Origin: Arachis hypogaea | Taxonomy: Eukaryota > Streptophyta > Magnoliopsida > Fabales > Fabaceae | Direction of reading: 5' to 3' | Assembly (NCBI RefSeq): GCF_003086295.3 | Contig: NC_092044.1 | Span: 1,307,001 to 1,371,000 of the forward strand | DNA length: 64,000 bases | Shown: one piece after another, positions 45,851-56,024 of the stretch | Layout: the number at the start of each line of letters is the position of its first letter | Position numbering within the stretch: the stretch's first letter is position 1 | Translations under genes and position numbers: made by a program | The notes under the pieces: generated by a model | Seen by the model: only the letters and a program-made list of their open reading frames with translations | Told to the model about the DNA's origin: nothing | The model's database searches: none

Positions 45851-45858
45851 TTTATATA
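45851..45858 (-). promoter_or_regulatory. TATA box of the zinc-finger gene
   Basis: The minus strand reads TATATAAA followed by CCCTCCCACC. With a start site ~30 bp downstream it would give a ~95-base 5' exon before the putative leader intron. Confidence 0.55.
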
Positions 45859-45899
45859 TTGTTAGAGATTAGAGATCATATAAAGAAAAAAAAAGAAAA

Positions 45900-47142
45900 A
45901 AAAATTAAAGGGAGAATAAATGGAGGGCCGTGTTTTGTAGTACTTTTTAGTGTACTACTGTTGTTTTGAGTGTGGCAAACCTTGATAAATGGAATCATCA
46001 ATGAAATTCATTCTAATAAAGCAGGAAAAAGAGAGATAAAGAAAAGAAATATATATAATTCATTATTATTGCTACAATTCCAAAGAGATGCCGGTGCTTT
46101 GAATTTTGAACATGTAACTTTGGCAGTGGCCAACAACAACTTCATTTTTTGTTTTTCTTCATTGGTACGGTTTGGGGTGAATTCAAGTGCATATATAGGA
46201 TAAACATTTGTCCTCTTATTAAACTCATCCAAATTTATTAGGATAAGTTGTACTTGTCCTTTGGATAATGATACTTCTTGTCACACATCATTTTTTGAGA
46301 CATAATATATAGTAACGACATTCTTGTTTATTTAAGATTGTGGTTACAAAAAACTAGTAGAATAACGATTAATTTTAGCAACTAATAAAATTGATTGTTA
46401 AAAGCGATTGATTTGACAATCGATATAAAATTTCTATGATTAAAAAAATTTAGTCACTAAATTTCATTCAACGATCAATTTTAGCGACTAATAAAATTGG
46501 TCACTAATAACAGTCGATTTGGAGACTAATTTTTTTATTTACTTGATGCTATATAATTATTTTTTTATAATACTATGTAATTTGATGTTATTTTGTTTTA
46601 TGATTGCTAAGTAGTGATAAATATAAAAAATAATTGCTTTTTAAGTTTTTTTATAATTATCATAATTTTAATAATTGTTGCATTTCTTTAACATTTTTGT
46701 TTTTTTAGTATCTTTATATTTATATCATGATACAATTATCAGAAAATTTTATTAAATGATTAACAAACTAAATATAATTGAATATATATGTACAAAACTT
46801 TAATAATATAAATTTAATTCAACAAAATAAGTGAAACACACTTTAATTTGCAACACATATTCTCCCTCTTTGTTGTTTTTTATGTTAAGCAAGTATTGGT
46901 GTATGAAAAGGTAAAGAAAAATGCATGTGGAAACACAATTTTGCTTGTCTTTAACTCAGAATTGGAGAGAGAAGATTGGTAAGGCAAGTCTGAACTACTG
47001 AATTGATATGTAATCCTACAAACCCAAGATTCTTAAAGGCACTTCTATTCTATGTGTCACACTTCAATAATCAATCTTGTTTAAAGTGTGCTATCTCATT
47101 TTTCAATAAATGCCATGATATCTGAAAGCCAAAACCCTTCCC
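45900..47142. other. Intergenic DNA with a CACTA-like subterminal segment
   Basis: 46340-46530 repeats 'cgattaattttagc.actaataaaattg' twice, a style seen in subterminal regions of plant CACTA elements. No ends were found. Otherwise no gene. Confidence 0.3.
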
Positions 47143-47156
47143 TTCAAGCAATATAT

Positions 47157-47340
47157 TTTTTTTGTTGCCTACGGTATCCCGTAATCGGACAGGTCAAGGA
47201 TTAATCCGTCACGGATCTGAACTCTATTTAAGGGTCTGTCGCTAATCAATGAGTTGTTGTATGCACAAGGCAGGATTTAAACTACCAACACTTATTTAAG
47301 CAGACGAGTGAGCTGATTACTCAACCAACTCAAATTGGTT
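47157..47340 (-). mobile_element. Complete tRNA-derived SINE with 14-bp target duplications
   Basis: Flanked by TTCAAGCAATATAT at 47143-47156 and 47341-47354. On the minus strand it starts with 'aaaaccaatttgagttggttgag' (A-box region), has a B-box-like segment and ends in an A tail (poly-T at the left on the plus strand). Six further copies or fragments are in this window (2986, 12895, 30975, 33917, 34316 and probably 61920). Confidence 0.85.
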
Positions 47341-47710
47341 TTCAAGCAATATATATAAAGACCAAAATACACTATTTCCATATGATGTTCCTTCTTCTTC
47401 TTCTTTTTCTATATATTTAATATGAGTGCTAGAACGGTTAAATAAATTCCTAACAAATTTTATTATAAGATAATTAAATCTAAAAAATATCATTATCAAA
47501 CAAAATAATTTTTATTTATTTTTTATAATTAGTTCAAACTCTCGACTCTAATGGCAAGAAAACAACTAATAAGTGCTTACAAGATACTAGAAATACTTAT
47601 TCTCCAACTAGAATCACAAGTATAACAGAAAATTTTTGAATACTAAACCTAACATGATAAAAATTTCTCGAAAAAATGTCGTTTAAATTATTTAGTCATA
47701 AAGATAACTA

Positions 47711-47852
47711 AGGTAAAAGCTCAGGTGCAATCGACTTTATGTAAAGTTGATAGTTGAGAGCCGTTAGATAAAAATTTAGTCAAATCAATCAACTCATCTA
47801 ACGGCTCTCAGTTATCAACTTTATGTAAAGTCGACTGCACCTAAGTTTCCAC
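47711..47852. mobile_element. 142-bp Mutator-type MITE, copy 1
   Basis: Perfect 9-bp duplications AGATAACTA (47702-47710 and 47853-47861). Long inverted repeats of ~58 bp cover most of the element (left ...ctcaggtgcaatcgacttta, right complementary ...taaagtcgactgcacctaag). A transcript would fold into a long hairpin. Confidence 0.85.
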
Positions 47853-48094
47853 AGATAACTAAAGATCAAAACACATAACTCGCAAAATATATATAAAACT
47901 ACTAAGAAATATACTATACTCTTTTATCACTATCACTCGAATTAATTTTATTATAGAAATCAATCCGTCTCAAAAAAATTTAATAGAATAAAAAATTTTT
48001 AGAAACTAAATATATTCAATCTAAAAATTTTTAATGGAGTAAGTTAAAATAATCAGTTGAAGTTATTTTTTATAATTATATGATTAATCTTATT

Positions 48095-48286
48095 TTTTTT
48101 GGTGTGTACCAGGGTATCCATCAGGCCGGAAGCCCAATGACTAATCCCTCGGGTACTGCAGAGGCACACAAAGTGGGCGACCCTCCCAAGCAAGCAAACT
48201 CCATTCCCATCCTCCAGTGAGTATCGAACCCGGGAGAGATGGTTAAGGGACACAGACCCTCATCCATCTGTGCCAACTTGCGTTGG
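48095..48286 (-). mobile_element. SINE with perfect 16-bp target duplications
   Basis: Flanked by TATGATTAATCTTATT at 48079-48094 and 48287-48302. On the minus strand: 5' gttggcacagatggatg, A-box-like region, B-box-like GGGTTCGATACTCACT, then a 3' end ...ggtgtgtaccagg reversed and an A tail. GC content is much higher than the flanks. A family different from the other SINEs here. Confidence 0.85.
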
Positions 48287-48302
48287 TATGATTAATCTTA
48301 TT

Positions 48303-49442
48303 AGCCTTACTCATCATAATACCAATGACCTTTGGTGCTAACAAAAAATGTGATTTTTAACAAAAGCATGGCTCTAAATTAAACAATACTGCTAAGTCAA
48401 CAAACTATGAATAAGGCCCACAAAAAGAGCATGTATGTAACGTAATTCCAAAACAAAATTAAAAATAAAAAAAAAAAGAATGTCCCAAGATCTTATCAAT
48501 CAAAGAAACCATGAACCTTAGAAAGGCCCTTTGACCACACCATTTGGTTATGTAAATAAACCAAAATTCGAATTGCAACCCCACAAAGAAAATAGAATAT
48601 ATATCAATGTATATAACAAAAAGAAAAATAATAGAAAAAGAAAAAAAAAAGAGATTTGGCAACAAGCTATTGGACAATGTGGAATCCTAGTCAGCATAAT
48701 TTGGTAGCATGCAATGAATATTCGTACCATAAAAATCATATAATTTGGCCCACAAATTATCCCAATAACAACCACGAGGGGATACAAGTCACTTTCATGT
48801 CCATATTACTATCTCGGAATCAAAGAGAATTTTGACAGTCAACAATCAACATACTTCGAAAAATAGTAGCTGCTTTGTCATTTGAATATTCTTTTTTATT
48901 ATCAAAAAAAGAATAAAAAATTAAAGTAGGAATTAAGGAGGAGATATGAGCAAAAGCTTAGTGCTGATAAAATTCTTAATGCATGTTAATTTTGCCACAA
49001 AAATTATTAATAAAATTTTATCAAATATGATAGTGTTATGTTTTCCTGAAAATTAATTTGCTATTAAAAATAAAAATATCTAAATTTTAAATTTTAAATT
49101 TAAATTATTAATATAAAATATAATAAATCAGTTAAGATTTGTATAAAATATAACAAACGAGGTATAACTATTATTTATGTGGTTTCTACTATTATTTTAA
49201 GTTTTGGAAGAAGTGATTTTATGATAAGGTATCAGAATTTTTATGATTGAAAAATTTAAAGTTCGATTTTTATTAGATCTTAAAGAAAAAGAATTTAGTA
49301 TAAAATAAATTAAAAAATTATATAAAAATTTAAATAAATTAAAAAAAATTATTTAAAAAATGTGTTAAAGCTTTTTTATTTATTTAAATTTAAAAAAAAT
49401 ATTTTTATGACGCGTTAAAGGATGAGCTGACAAATACATACG

Positions 49443-49443
<1 letters not shown>
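48303..49443. other. AT-rich intergenic DNA
   Basis: No gene supported. Minus-strand frames at 48459-48787 are Phe/Ile/Leu-rich low complexity. Confidence 0.4.

Positions 49444-49496
<53 letters not shown>
49444..49496 (+). repeat. (TAA)n microsatellite, ~17 units
   Basis: Uninterrupted taa repeat. Confidence 0.95.
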
Positions 49497-49936
49497 TTTC
49501 TTTAGTATTAGTGCTATTGTTTTGGTAGTTTTTGGCTAATATTTTGTTGTTAATTAGGAAATATTTTCACAAATTCAACACGTATTATTACTCTAATACT
49601 AATTAATTATTTGATTATTAAGCTAAGCTATTATTATTATTAATTTATTACTGTCTAATAATTAGAGATTAACAATATGGTGTGTACGTGTTAACTTTAT
49701 TTCCATAATATATATTAGGTTAATTACTTGGTTGATGACATCTTTTCATATATGTAACTTCGGGTTCAACTAGTCTTAATATTGTTTTTAACCTCTTAAG
49801 ATTTCATCAAAGGCAAAACTTTGATCTTATTAGATTTATATGAGTTTTTTATTTTTATTTATTCTAAACTTTTTATAAATAAAGAATGAAAATTTGGACC
49901 ATGATAAAAATGAAAAAACTGAAAATTAAATTCTTT

Positions 49937-49937
49937 C

Positions 49938-50010
<73 letters not shown>
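49937..50010 (+). repeat. (TTA)n microsatellite, ~25 units
   Basis: Uninterrupted tta repeat. Note that it is the complement of the TAA run 440 bp earlier, so the two could pair as a foldback. Confidence 0.95.
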
Positions 50011-50817
50011 GAAGGAAATTAAATCACACACATCAATGGTGAGGGCAGAAATGGAAGCAAGTTAGAACAAGTTCGAAAGCAAAAACAGACAAGAAAAAAT
50101 AAACAAATATGGAAAAAAAGAAAAGAAAAGAAAAAGGTAGGGCAATATGGTGAGTTTCAATAAAGATAGGTGAAGCTGAATAATAATGATGATGATGGAA
50201 TATTATTAACAAGTCTTCGAGGTTTTCATTTTGACCATCTTTTGTATTCTTTTTTGTTACTCTCTTTATGCCTCCTTCAACCCACTATACTGCGGCTGCT
50301 GCTCACATAAACAACCATCAGTAACCCTATTTTTTTTTATTCTCTTTTTCTCTTTAATACTACATACTATCCCACCTTTATCAACATGTTTTCTAGGATT
50401 TGGATTCTCTATATTTATCGATAATTATTCATATCAAAATATTTTCGTTAAAAAATAATAATAATAATACGTGTCAAGTTAATTATTATATTTATTGAAT
50501 TTGAATTAACATGAATATTTCGTATTAAAAGTGAGATAATAAACACAAATAAACCCTAAATTTTAAGAGACCTATTTTTTATTTAAAATTCTTATTTACT
50601 TATTATTATAAATTAATTGTACCTGAATATATATAAATTCTAGAATTTTTTACCATTTTTTAATTATTGCTCCTATTATTTAGTATTTCATAATAAGAAA
50701 ATAATCAGCTTATCTAACATACATGAGAGTAAATGTTTGATAAAATTTAGTTATTATTAAATGGTATATGAATTACCTAAACCTTACTCAATAGTGAATG
50801 ATAGATAGATAAATGAA
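50011..50817. other. Intergenic DNA, no gene
   Basis: A GA/AAAG-rich stretch at 50110-50135 and short frames without domains. Confidence 0.4.
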
Positions 50818-51145
50818 AATGGATCCTCTCTATTTTTTTAACATTTGAAAGAATAAAATATGATTTTTTACTTTTAATTTTATAAGTGAGACTAAATATA
50901 AATAAGAGAGTAAACACTGGACATTATCCATTTTTTTTTTACTGGAGAGAAGATCCACTTCCTAGATAAATTGGGAAATGGATCCTCTCCAGTGAAAAAA
51001 AAATAAATAGTGTCTAATGTTTAATCTCACCCTTAATTGTTCTCTCTCTCCTATTTATGTTTGATCCCATTTGTAGAATTAAAGATAAGAGATCACACTT
51101 TATTCTTTCAAGTGTAAAAAAAAGAGAGAGAATCCATTTCTGATA
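50818..51145. mobile_element. Two MITE copies in head-to-head orientation (~150-bp inverted arms)
   Basis: 50818-50963 and the reverse complement of 50980-51145 align over most of their length: 'atggatcctctct', 'a.a.ttgaaagaataaa', 'aaatataaataagagag' and 'ctggagag..gatcca.tt'. Each arm also has its own inverted ends. Together they form a ~330-bp foldback with a short spacer. Confidence 0.7.
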
Positions 51146-51235
51146 AATTGATCGATATGTTGTTTCATACGCAGTATATCTAATAAGCAATTGCATTGAC
51201 ACAATGACACATATATATCTTTTATGATTAAACAG

Positions 51236-51377
51236 GAGTGAAAACTCAGGTGTAGTCGATTTCACATGAAGTTGATAACTGAGAGTCGTTAGATAATTTA
51301 ATTGATTTAACTAAATTTTCATCTAACAACTCTCAGCTATCAACTTCACATGAAGTCAACTGTACCTGAGTTTTCAC
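51236..51377. mobile_element. 142-bp Mutator-type MITE, copy 2
   Basis: Same length and inverted-repeat design as 47711-47852 (gtgaaaactcaggtgtagtc ... gttttcac). Flanks ATTAAACAG (51227-51235) and ATTAAATAG (51378-51386) form a 9-bp duplication with one mismatch. Confidence 0.8.
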
Positions 51378-51399
51378 ATTAAATAGAATCCATAGCATA

Positions 51400-51760
51400 A
51401 GAAGATAAAATGTGTATATGTTTGAAGAGAGAGATGTGGCCTGGCTTCCATTCTCTTGGGGAAGGGTAAAGGGGGAGGGAAGAGGAGCAAACTGTAAAGA
51501 GAAGAGAATAAAGGGGGAAGGAATAGTCATAAGTGGCCAAACTGATTCGATTCTCCTCCTTTCTTTGCATTGGGAATCGTTTCCATGCAAAGCAAATAAA
51601 TATCAAAGACTACGACCACCACCACCACCTACTATTCTCAATCTCCTTCTCCCTATGTCTCATTGTGTGCGTACTACTTTTCCCACCCACTTATAATATA
51701 AATAACATTAATAGTAGTTATCAAAGACCATTTAATCTCGACTCTGTTGGAGATGGATAA
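51400..51760. other. Purine-rich, less AT-rich segment, unrecognised
   Basis: Contains 'ggggaagggtaaagggggag', GA-rich leader-like sequence and a small hairpin (51563-51592, ctttgcat...atgcaaag with loop). Frames on both strands (94 aa +, 85 aa -) have no known domain. It may be UTR or promoter DNA of an unannotated gene or a relic. Confidence 0.3.
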
Positions 51761-52139
51761 TCAATCGTCTATATTTTTTTATCGCCTTAAATTAAAAAAA
51801 AATATAATATATAATATTAAAATTTTTATAATCTAAACATCTAATATTTTATTCGTGTTGATTACAAAAAAAACTAATAGTAAAAGAAAAAAAACTTATA
51901 CAAAAAAACACTATAAAAAAACGTTGATACCGTCGGATTTAGCGTTGGACATTTTTTTTATCTGACGGTAAATTTACCGGTAATAATTAGAAAAAAAATA
52001 AAAAAAATTGGCGCCGAGATTACCGTCCACCACTAAATCGGTAATCCTTGACTAGCGAAACGCTGCGTTTTTTGTCACTTTCAAAACATTACTGTGAGAT
52101 TGTTTTGTCGGTAAATTCGACGAAAATCTTACCCTAAAC

Positions 52140-52410
52140 TCGAACCACGAATCCTCTCTCCTTTAATTTTCGAACTAGTCTTTCTCTCTAACCTTCTCCC
52201 CTCTCTCTCTCCCCCTTCTCTCTCTCCCACAAACCACCTTTGGCTGCCTCTCTACTAGCGTCGACCACCACCAACAACATTTAAAGACTGTGTGGACTCC
52301 TTACGTCGCGTTAGTCGTTCTATTGCCATCGTTGTCATCATTCCCGCCATGCCATTGTCGCCGCCACTGCTCCCTGCGTCGTCGAAACTGTCTCCTTCCT
52401 CCCTTCAGGT
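52140..52410 (+). pseudogene. Leader/first-exon-like DNA inside the CACTA element
   Basis: CT-rich leader-like stretch (ctctctctcccccttctctc), then GC-rich coding-like DNA ending in CAG|GTATGT at 52408/52409, a near-consensus donor. A short frame starting ATGCCATTGTCGCCGCC (52348) is open to this junction. The donor gene was not recognised; it could be the first exon of the same gene as the CXC exon. Confidence 0.35.
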
Positions 52411-52954
52411 ATGTTATCTTCCGCCTTCTTTCTATTAATTTTTTTTTTAGATTTAGTTTATGTATTAGTTTAGTTTTAGAGTTTTTTAATTCTGTTTTTA
52501 TTTAGGAATTTTTTTTAATTTTATTTTAATAATTTTGTGTTTAAAATTTTATTTATAATTCTGATTTTGAATTTTGTTTTAATAATTTTGTGGTTATTAT
52601 TATTATTATTATTTCTGTTCATTGTTATGAAGAATGAAGAATGCTTACTTGTTTATTAAAATGAGTCGATTGAATTGAGTGCTTAAAAACTTGGAATGCT
52701 TTCTTTGAAAAAGCACAAAAAAATCCTATTATTTTTTTGCAACTTATTTAAAAAAAAAAAATCCTATTAGCTTATTGTTGTTGTATGTTGCATCGATTTC
52801 TTCGATTGTATCGAATCTGGTATTGTTTATGATTTTACCATATTTGTGTGTGCGCATTCATGTTATTAAATCCTATTTGCATTCATTTTTACATTTTGAT
52901 AGGTTAATAATTACGGTTAAAATTGTTATTTGTATGTTTTTGGTTTATATTGAA

Positions 52955-53669
52955 TAAGGGTGAGTATGGTCCGGCCCGGTTCGGTTCGAAGATCTGGTTC
53001 GGTCCCGAATACTTTAAGGGCTAATTTGGTGTAATTTTATCGAGTCTAGGGTCGAGTAAGAGTCTCAAAAATAGACCCGGTCATTATTTCGGGTCGGGTC
53101 CGGGCCATAGCTCGGGTGGCCCGGTCACCATACACAATAAATATTTTGTATTATTAGTGATGGATGATGGCTATTATTATGTGGAATTTAAGTATTGTAA
53201 ACCTTAATATTTTGTGTTATTAGTCATTATATATAAGACTATAAGTTAATGTTTTATATTTAAAATGTATAAGACTTTAGTTAATGTATAAGTTAATGCA
53301 TAATATTGTGTTATTTGTATTGATTTAAATATTTGGTGTTATTAGGTAATATTAATATTGATTATGGTTATGCTTTAATTTTAGAGAAGAGTTGGTTCTT
53401 GTTATATTTTTCTAAGTGAATTTTACCATGTCAAATAGTGGTTGGAGTCTTGAAAATTTAGATATTTTTACATGCTAACTTACAAGAAGGTATCAAGGTA
53501 ATATAATATTAACGACCCGGTTTTCACCCGGTATAGCTGTGGCCCGAAAGAATATAGGTTTCATCGGGTCTAGGGTCGGGTTCGAGTCTCAAAAATGGAC
53601 CCAGTACTTATTTCGGATTGGGTCTGTGTCAAATCAAACCCGGTTTCACCCGTCCCATACACATCCCTA
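52955..53669. mobile_element. hAT-type non-autonomous element nested in the CACTA element
   Basis: Perfect 8-bp target duplications ATATTGAA (52947-52954 and 53670-53677). Ends TAAGGGTGAGTATGG and the complement of ...CCATACACATCCCTA. GC-rich subterminal 'cggcccggttcgg' and 'gggtcgggtccgggcc' motifs at left, 'acccggtttcacccg' at right. No transposase. Confidence 0.85.
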
Positions 53670-54022
53670 ATATTGAAGTTGTATCCACAATAAGAAGAAT
53701 GTATTACTTTGGCTTGTTATTTTTTTTTTGTGGTTTATAAATATCTGATGAGTTAGAATATTTCTTTTTACTTGTTATGTAAATATGTTGAACAAAGCAA
53801 TCAGCCCAAGAGTTCCTTGTGTTTGTGTTGAGCATGTTTAACAAAGTCTGATGAGAAAAATACCGGTGGTGATTCATGGCCCATGAAAAATTCAATCAGA
53901 ATAGCCCCCAAAAAAAGGCGGAGTTGCTAATTACCTAATTTTCTACTATATATATATAATCTTCTACTTTGTATTTTAGTTTCATTGAATCATAAGTCTG
54001 AGGCCAAAAGCTGAATTTGCAG

Positions 54023-54097
54023 GCGGAAGATGGAAACAGCTGGAGAAAGTGAATCTTGCAAACGATGTAATTGTAAGAAATCAAAATGTTTGAAGCT
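54023..54097 (+). pseudogene. Captured exon of a TSO1/tesmin-like CXC protein
   Basis: Between a TTTGCAG acceptor and a GTAAG donor, the frame encodes RKMETAGESESCKRCNCKK then SKCLKL. This is the start of the first cysteine-rich CXC repeat of TSO1/TCX-type DNA-binding proteins, which act in cell-cycle and floral gene control. The exon edges are intact, but the flanking exons (second half of the CXC repeat, linker, second repeat) are absent. After it, a ~35-bp block starting 'taagttcaagtacatgctcc' is duplicated (54097-54131 and 54172-54206). Confidence 0.8.
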
Positions 54098-54829
54098 GTA
54101 AGTTCAAGTACATGCTCCTTTGATCTCTTTGGGTGGCAGCAAAGATATTTTACATGCTGTGATAAGCCTTTAAGTTCAAGTACATGCTCCTTTAATCTCT
54201 TGGTGTTATCTTAATATAACGTATTTGTATAATAAATTTAGATCTTATTTGTGTTATTTTAATATATTGTTATCGTTTATAATAATTTTGTGTTGTATAG
54301 AATGAATTTGTGTGAATTGATGTTGAAAGAATATTTGGTTGTATTATTTTTTGTTGTTTGATGTTTTTACATGCCAAACGTTCGATTATATGCCTCTATG
54401 TCTATTTTGTATTTTAGATTACACGTTATAATTACCATGTGATATAGAATGTTTGATTTTGTTCAAAATTGTTATTTGAAATTATTGTTATTTGAGATTG
54501 GATTGAATGGATCGAATTGTTTAAAAAAAATAAAAATTTAAGTTTACTGGCAGATTTACCGTGGGATAAATATGTCCGGTAGTTAATATTTAATTATTAG
54601 TAAATAGCATGTTACCGTTGGATTTACCGGAGAATAAATCTGGCAGTACAAACTACCAGTGAATTTTTTCCGATAGTAATTAGCGACAGACAAAAAATCC
54701 AACGCTAAATAATTATCGGCGAAGTTTATATTGTCGAATTTTTTTCGTCGCTAATTCTAACGGTAAATAGATTATCGACGACTTTTTTTGATAAATCCAT
54801 TGGTATCCAACAAATTTTTTGTAGTGAAA

Positions 54830-55264
54830 TTTACGTAAATTTAAAAAGACGCTCTTATTTAAAAAAACGTATTAGAGATATATAATTATTTATGTATTTT
54901 TTTATTATCTTAGATTAAAAAAAATAATTTCATGACATTTTTAGGTAAATCTTATGTGAATTATTTCAAAATATACCACACAATTGAGGATTTTAGAATT
55001 CAAAGCCACTCTTTGGAGTGAATCACATCATGATGTTAACTATATATTATCCATAAGGGTGATTAATTTAGAATAGTGTAAAATTACAAAGTGTAAATAC
55101 ATAGATAATCTCGGAAGTGTGGTTGAATGAAAGACGGAATTCATTATTTCATAATTAAACGTTGGAAATTTTTGAGCTTTAATTTGTCATAGAACTAAAT
55201 AAATTTTAAACATAAGATCAATTATCTCATTTATCAAAGTGTTTACAGACCAATAAATTAAAGT
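54830..55264. other. AT-rich intergenic DNA
   Basis: No gene or element seen. Confidence 0.4.
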
Positions 55265-55640
55265 TTTAATTACCATTAGGTTTTTATATATAATTAAAAA
55301 TATTATATACATATAAAAAATTAATTACTTTATATTTGTGTATAAATATTTATATAATTTAATTTATTTTTAATATATATTTTATATTGATAACTAATTT
55401 TAATATAAATCTAAGATGATTAATATATATATATATATACTTTCTTTTTAAAATAAAACATACCAAATTTATTTAATAAAAAATATTATATACATATTAA
55501 AAGTGATTAAATATTTATATATAGATATATATATTATGTAATTTATTTTTAGTATATATTTTATATTTTGATATATATTTTATATTAATAATGATTAATT
55601 TTTATAGTTAAATTTGATGTATATATACCTAATATAATTG
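55265..55640. repeat. Two adjacent AT-rich MITE-like units
   Basis: Two copies (about 55290-55420 and 55485-55625) share 'aaaatattatatacatat', 'aatttatttttaatatatat' and 'attttatattgataactaat'. Related to 37577-37722 and 42296-42478. Confidence 0.5.
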
Positions 55641-55784
55641 TTATTTAATTATTATAAGAGTCAAACACATATGATAATTATTATTAGGCATATAAAAACT
55701 TTGTTCCGCCATCTTCTCTCTTTTTCTTTAATTTGGTTTCTTTATTATTCACTTTCTTCATCTATATACTTCATATGGTAGAAC

Positions 55785-55827
55785 ACGTAACTTAATGGTT
55801 AAGCACGCTAATTCTATTGCCACTTGT
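55785..55827 (+). repeat. Left part of a tRNA-like SINE split by the copia insertion
   Basis: 'acacgtaacttaatggttaagcacg' is A-box-like and is followed by the copia target duplication CTTGT. After the element the sequence resumes as 'cttgtttgactctatatatgag' (from 60669), which supplies a B-box-like GTTTGACTC. Confidence 0.45.
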
Positions 55828-56010
55828 TGTTGAATACTATGATTGTGAGAGATCAAAAATTGAATTGATTTTCTCAATTATGTCTATATGTATATAAAGT
55901 GATGGTCTAATTAATTTTGTAATTAGTCTAACTAATTAATAGAATTAATTCAAGTCCTAACTAACTTGTTAAGTTATAATAAACTGTACAAGTATATGCT
56001 ATAGTTAATA
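55828..56010 (-). repeat. 3' LTR of the copia element (183 bp)
   Basis: On the plus strand it begins TGTTGAATAC and ends GTTAATA, so on the coding strand the termini are TA...CA, not TG...CA. The other LTR has the same termini. Confidence 0.9.
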
Positions 56011-56024
56011 TCCCTCTTCAAGTT
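56011..56024 (-). other. Polypurine tract of the copia element
   Basis: The minus strand reads AACTTGAAGAGGGA directly before the 3' LTR. Confidence 0.7.

Larger units (their letters stand above)
51909..54826. mobile_element. Non-autonomous CACTA (En/Spm-type) element carrying host exon DNA
   Basis: The left end CACTATAAAAAAACGTTG and the reverse complement of the right end CACTACAAAAAATTTGTTGG match, and both continue into ATACC..(T)GGATTTA. The 3-bp flanks are AAA on both sides, consistent with the family but weak in A-rich DNA. Subterminal regions hold repeated 'ttaccgg', 'cggtaaat' and 'ctaaatcggtaat' type motifs, as in plant CACTA elements. No TNP1/TNP2 transposase is present. The interior holds a leader/first-exon-like segment (52140-52410), a TSO1-type CXC exon (54023-54097) and a nested hAT-type element (52955-53669). 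Confidence 0.8.

Noticed and set aside
49444..50010. CRISPR-like or satellite array
   Set aside because: Only trinucleotide microsatellites; no spaced repeats, and the window is plant nuclear DNA.
51563..51592. Short hairpin as a known plant miRNA
   Set aside because: The stem is about 13 bp, too short for a MIR precursor, and the sequence matches no miRNA that I can recall.
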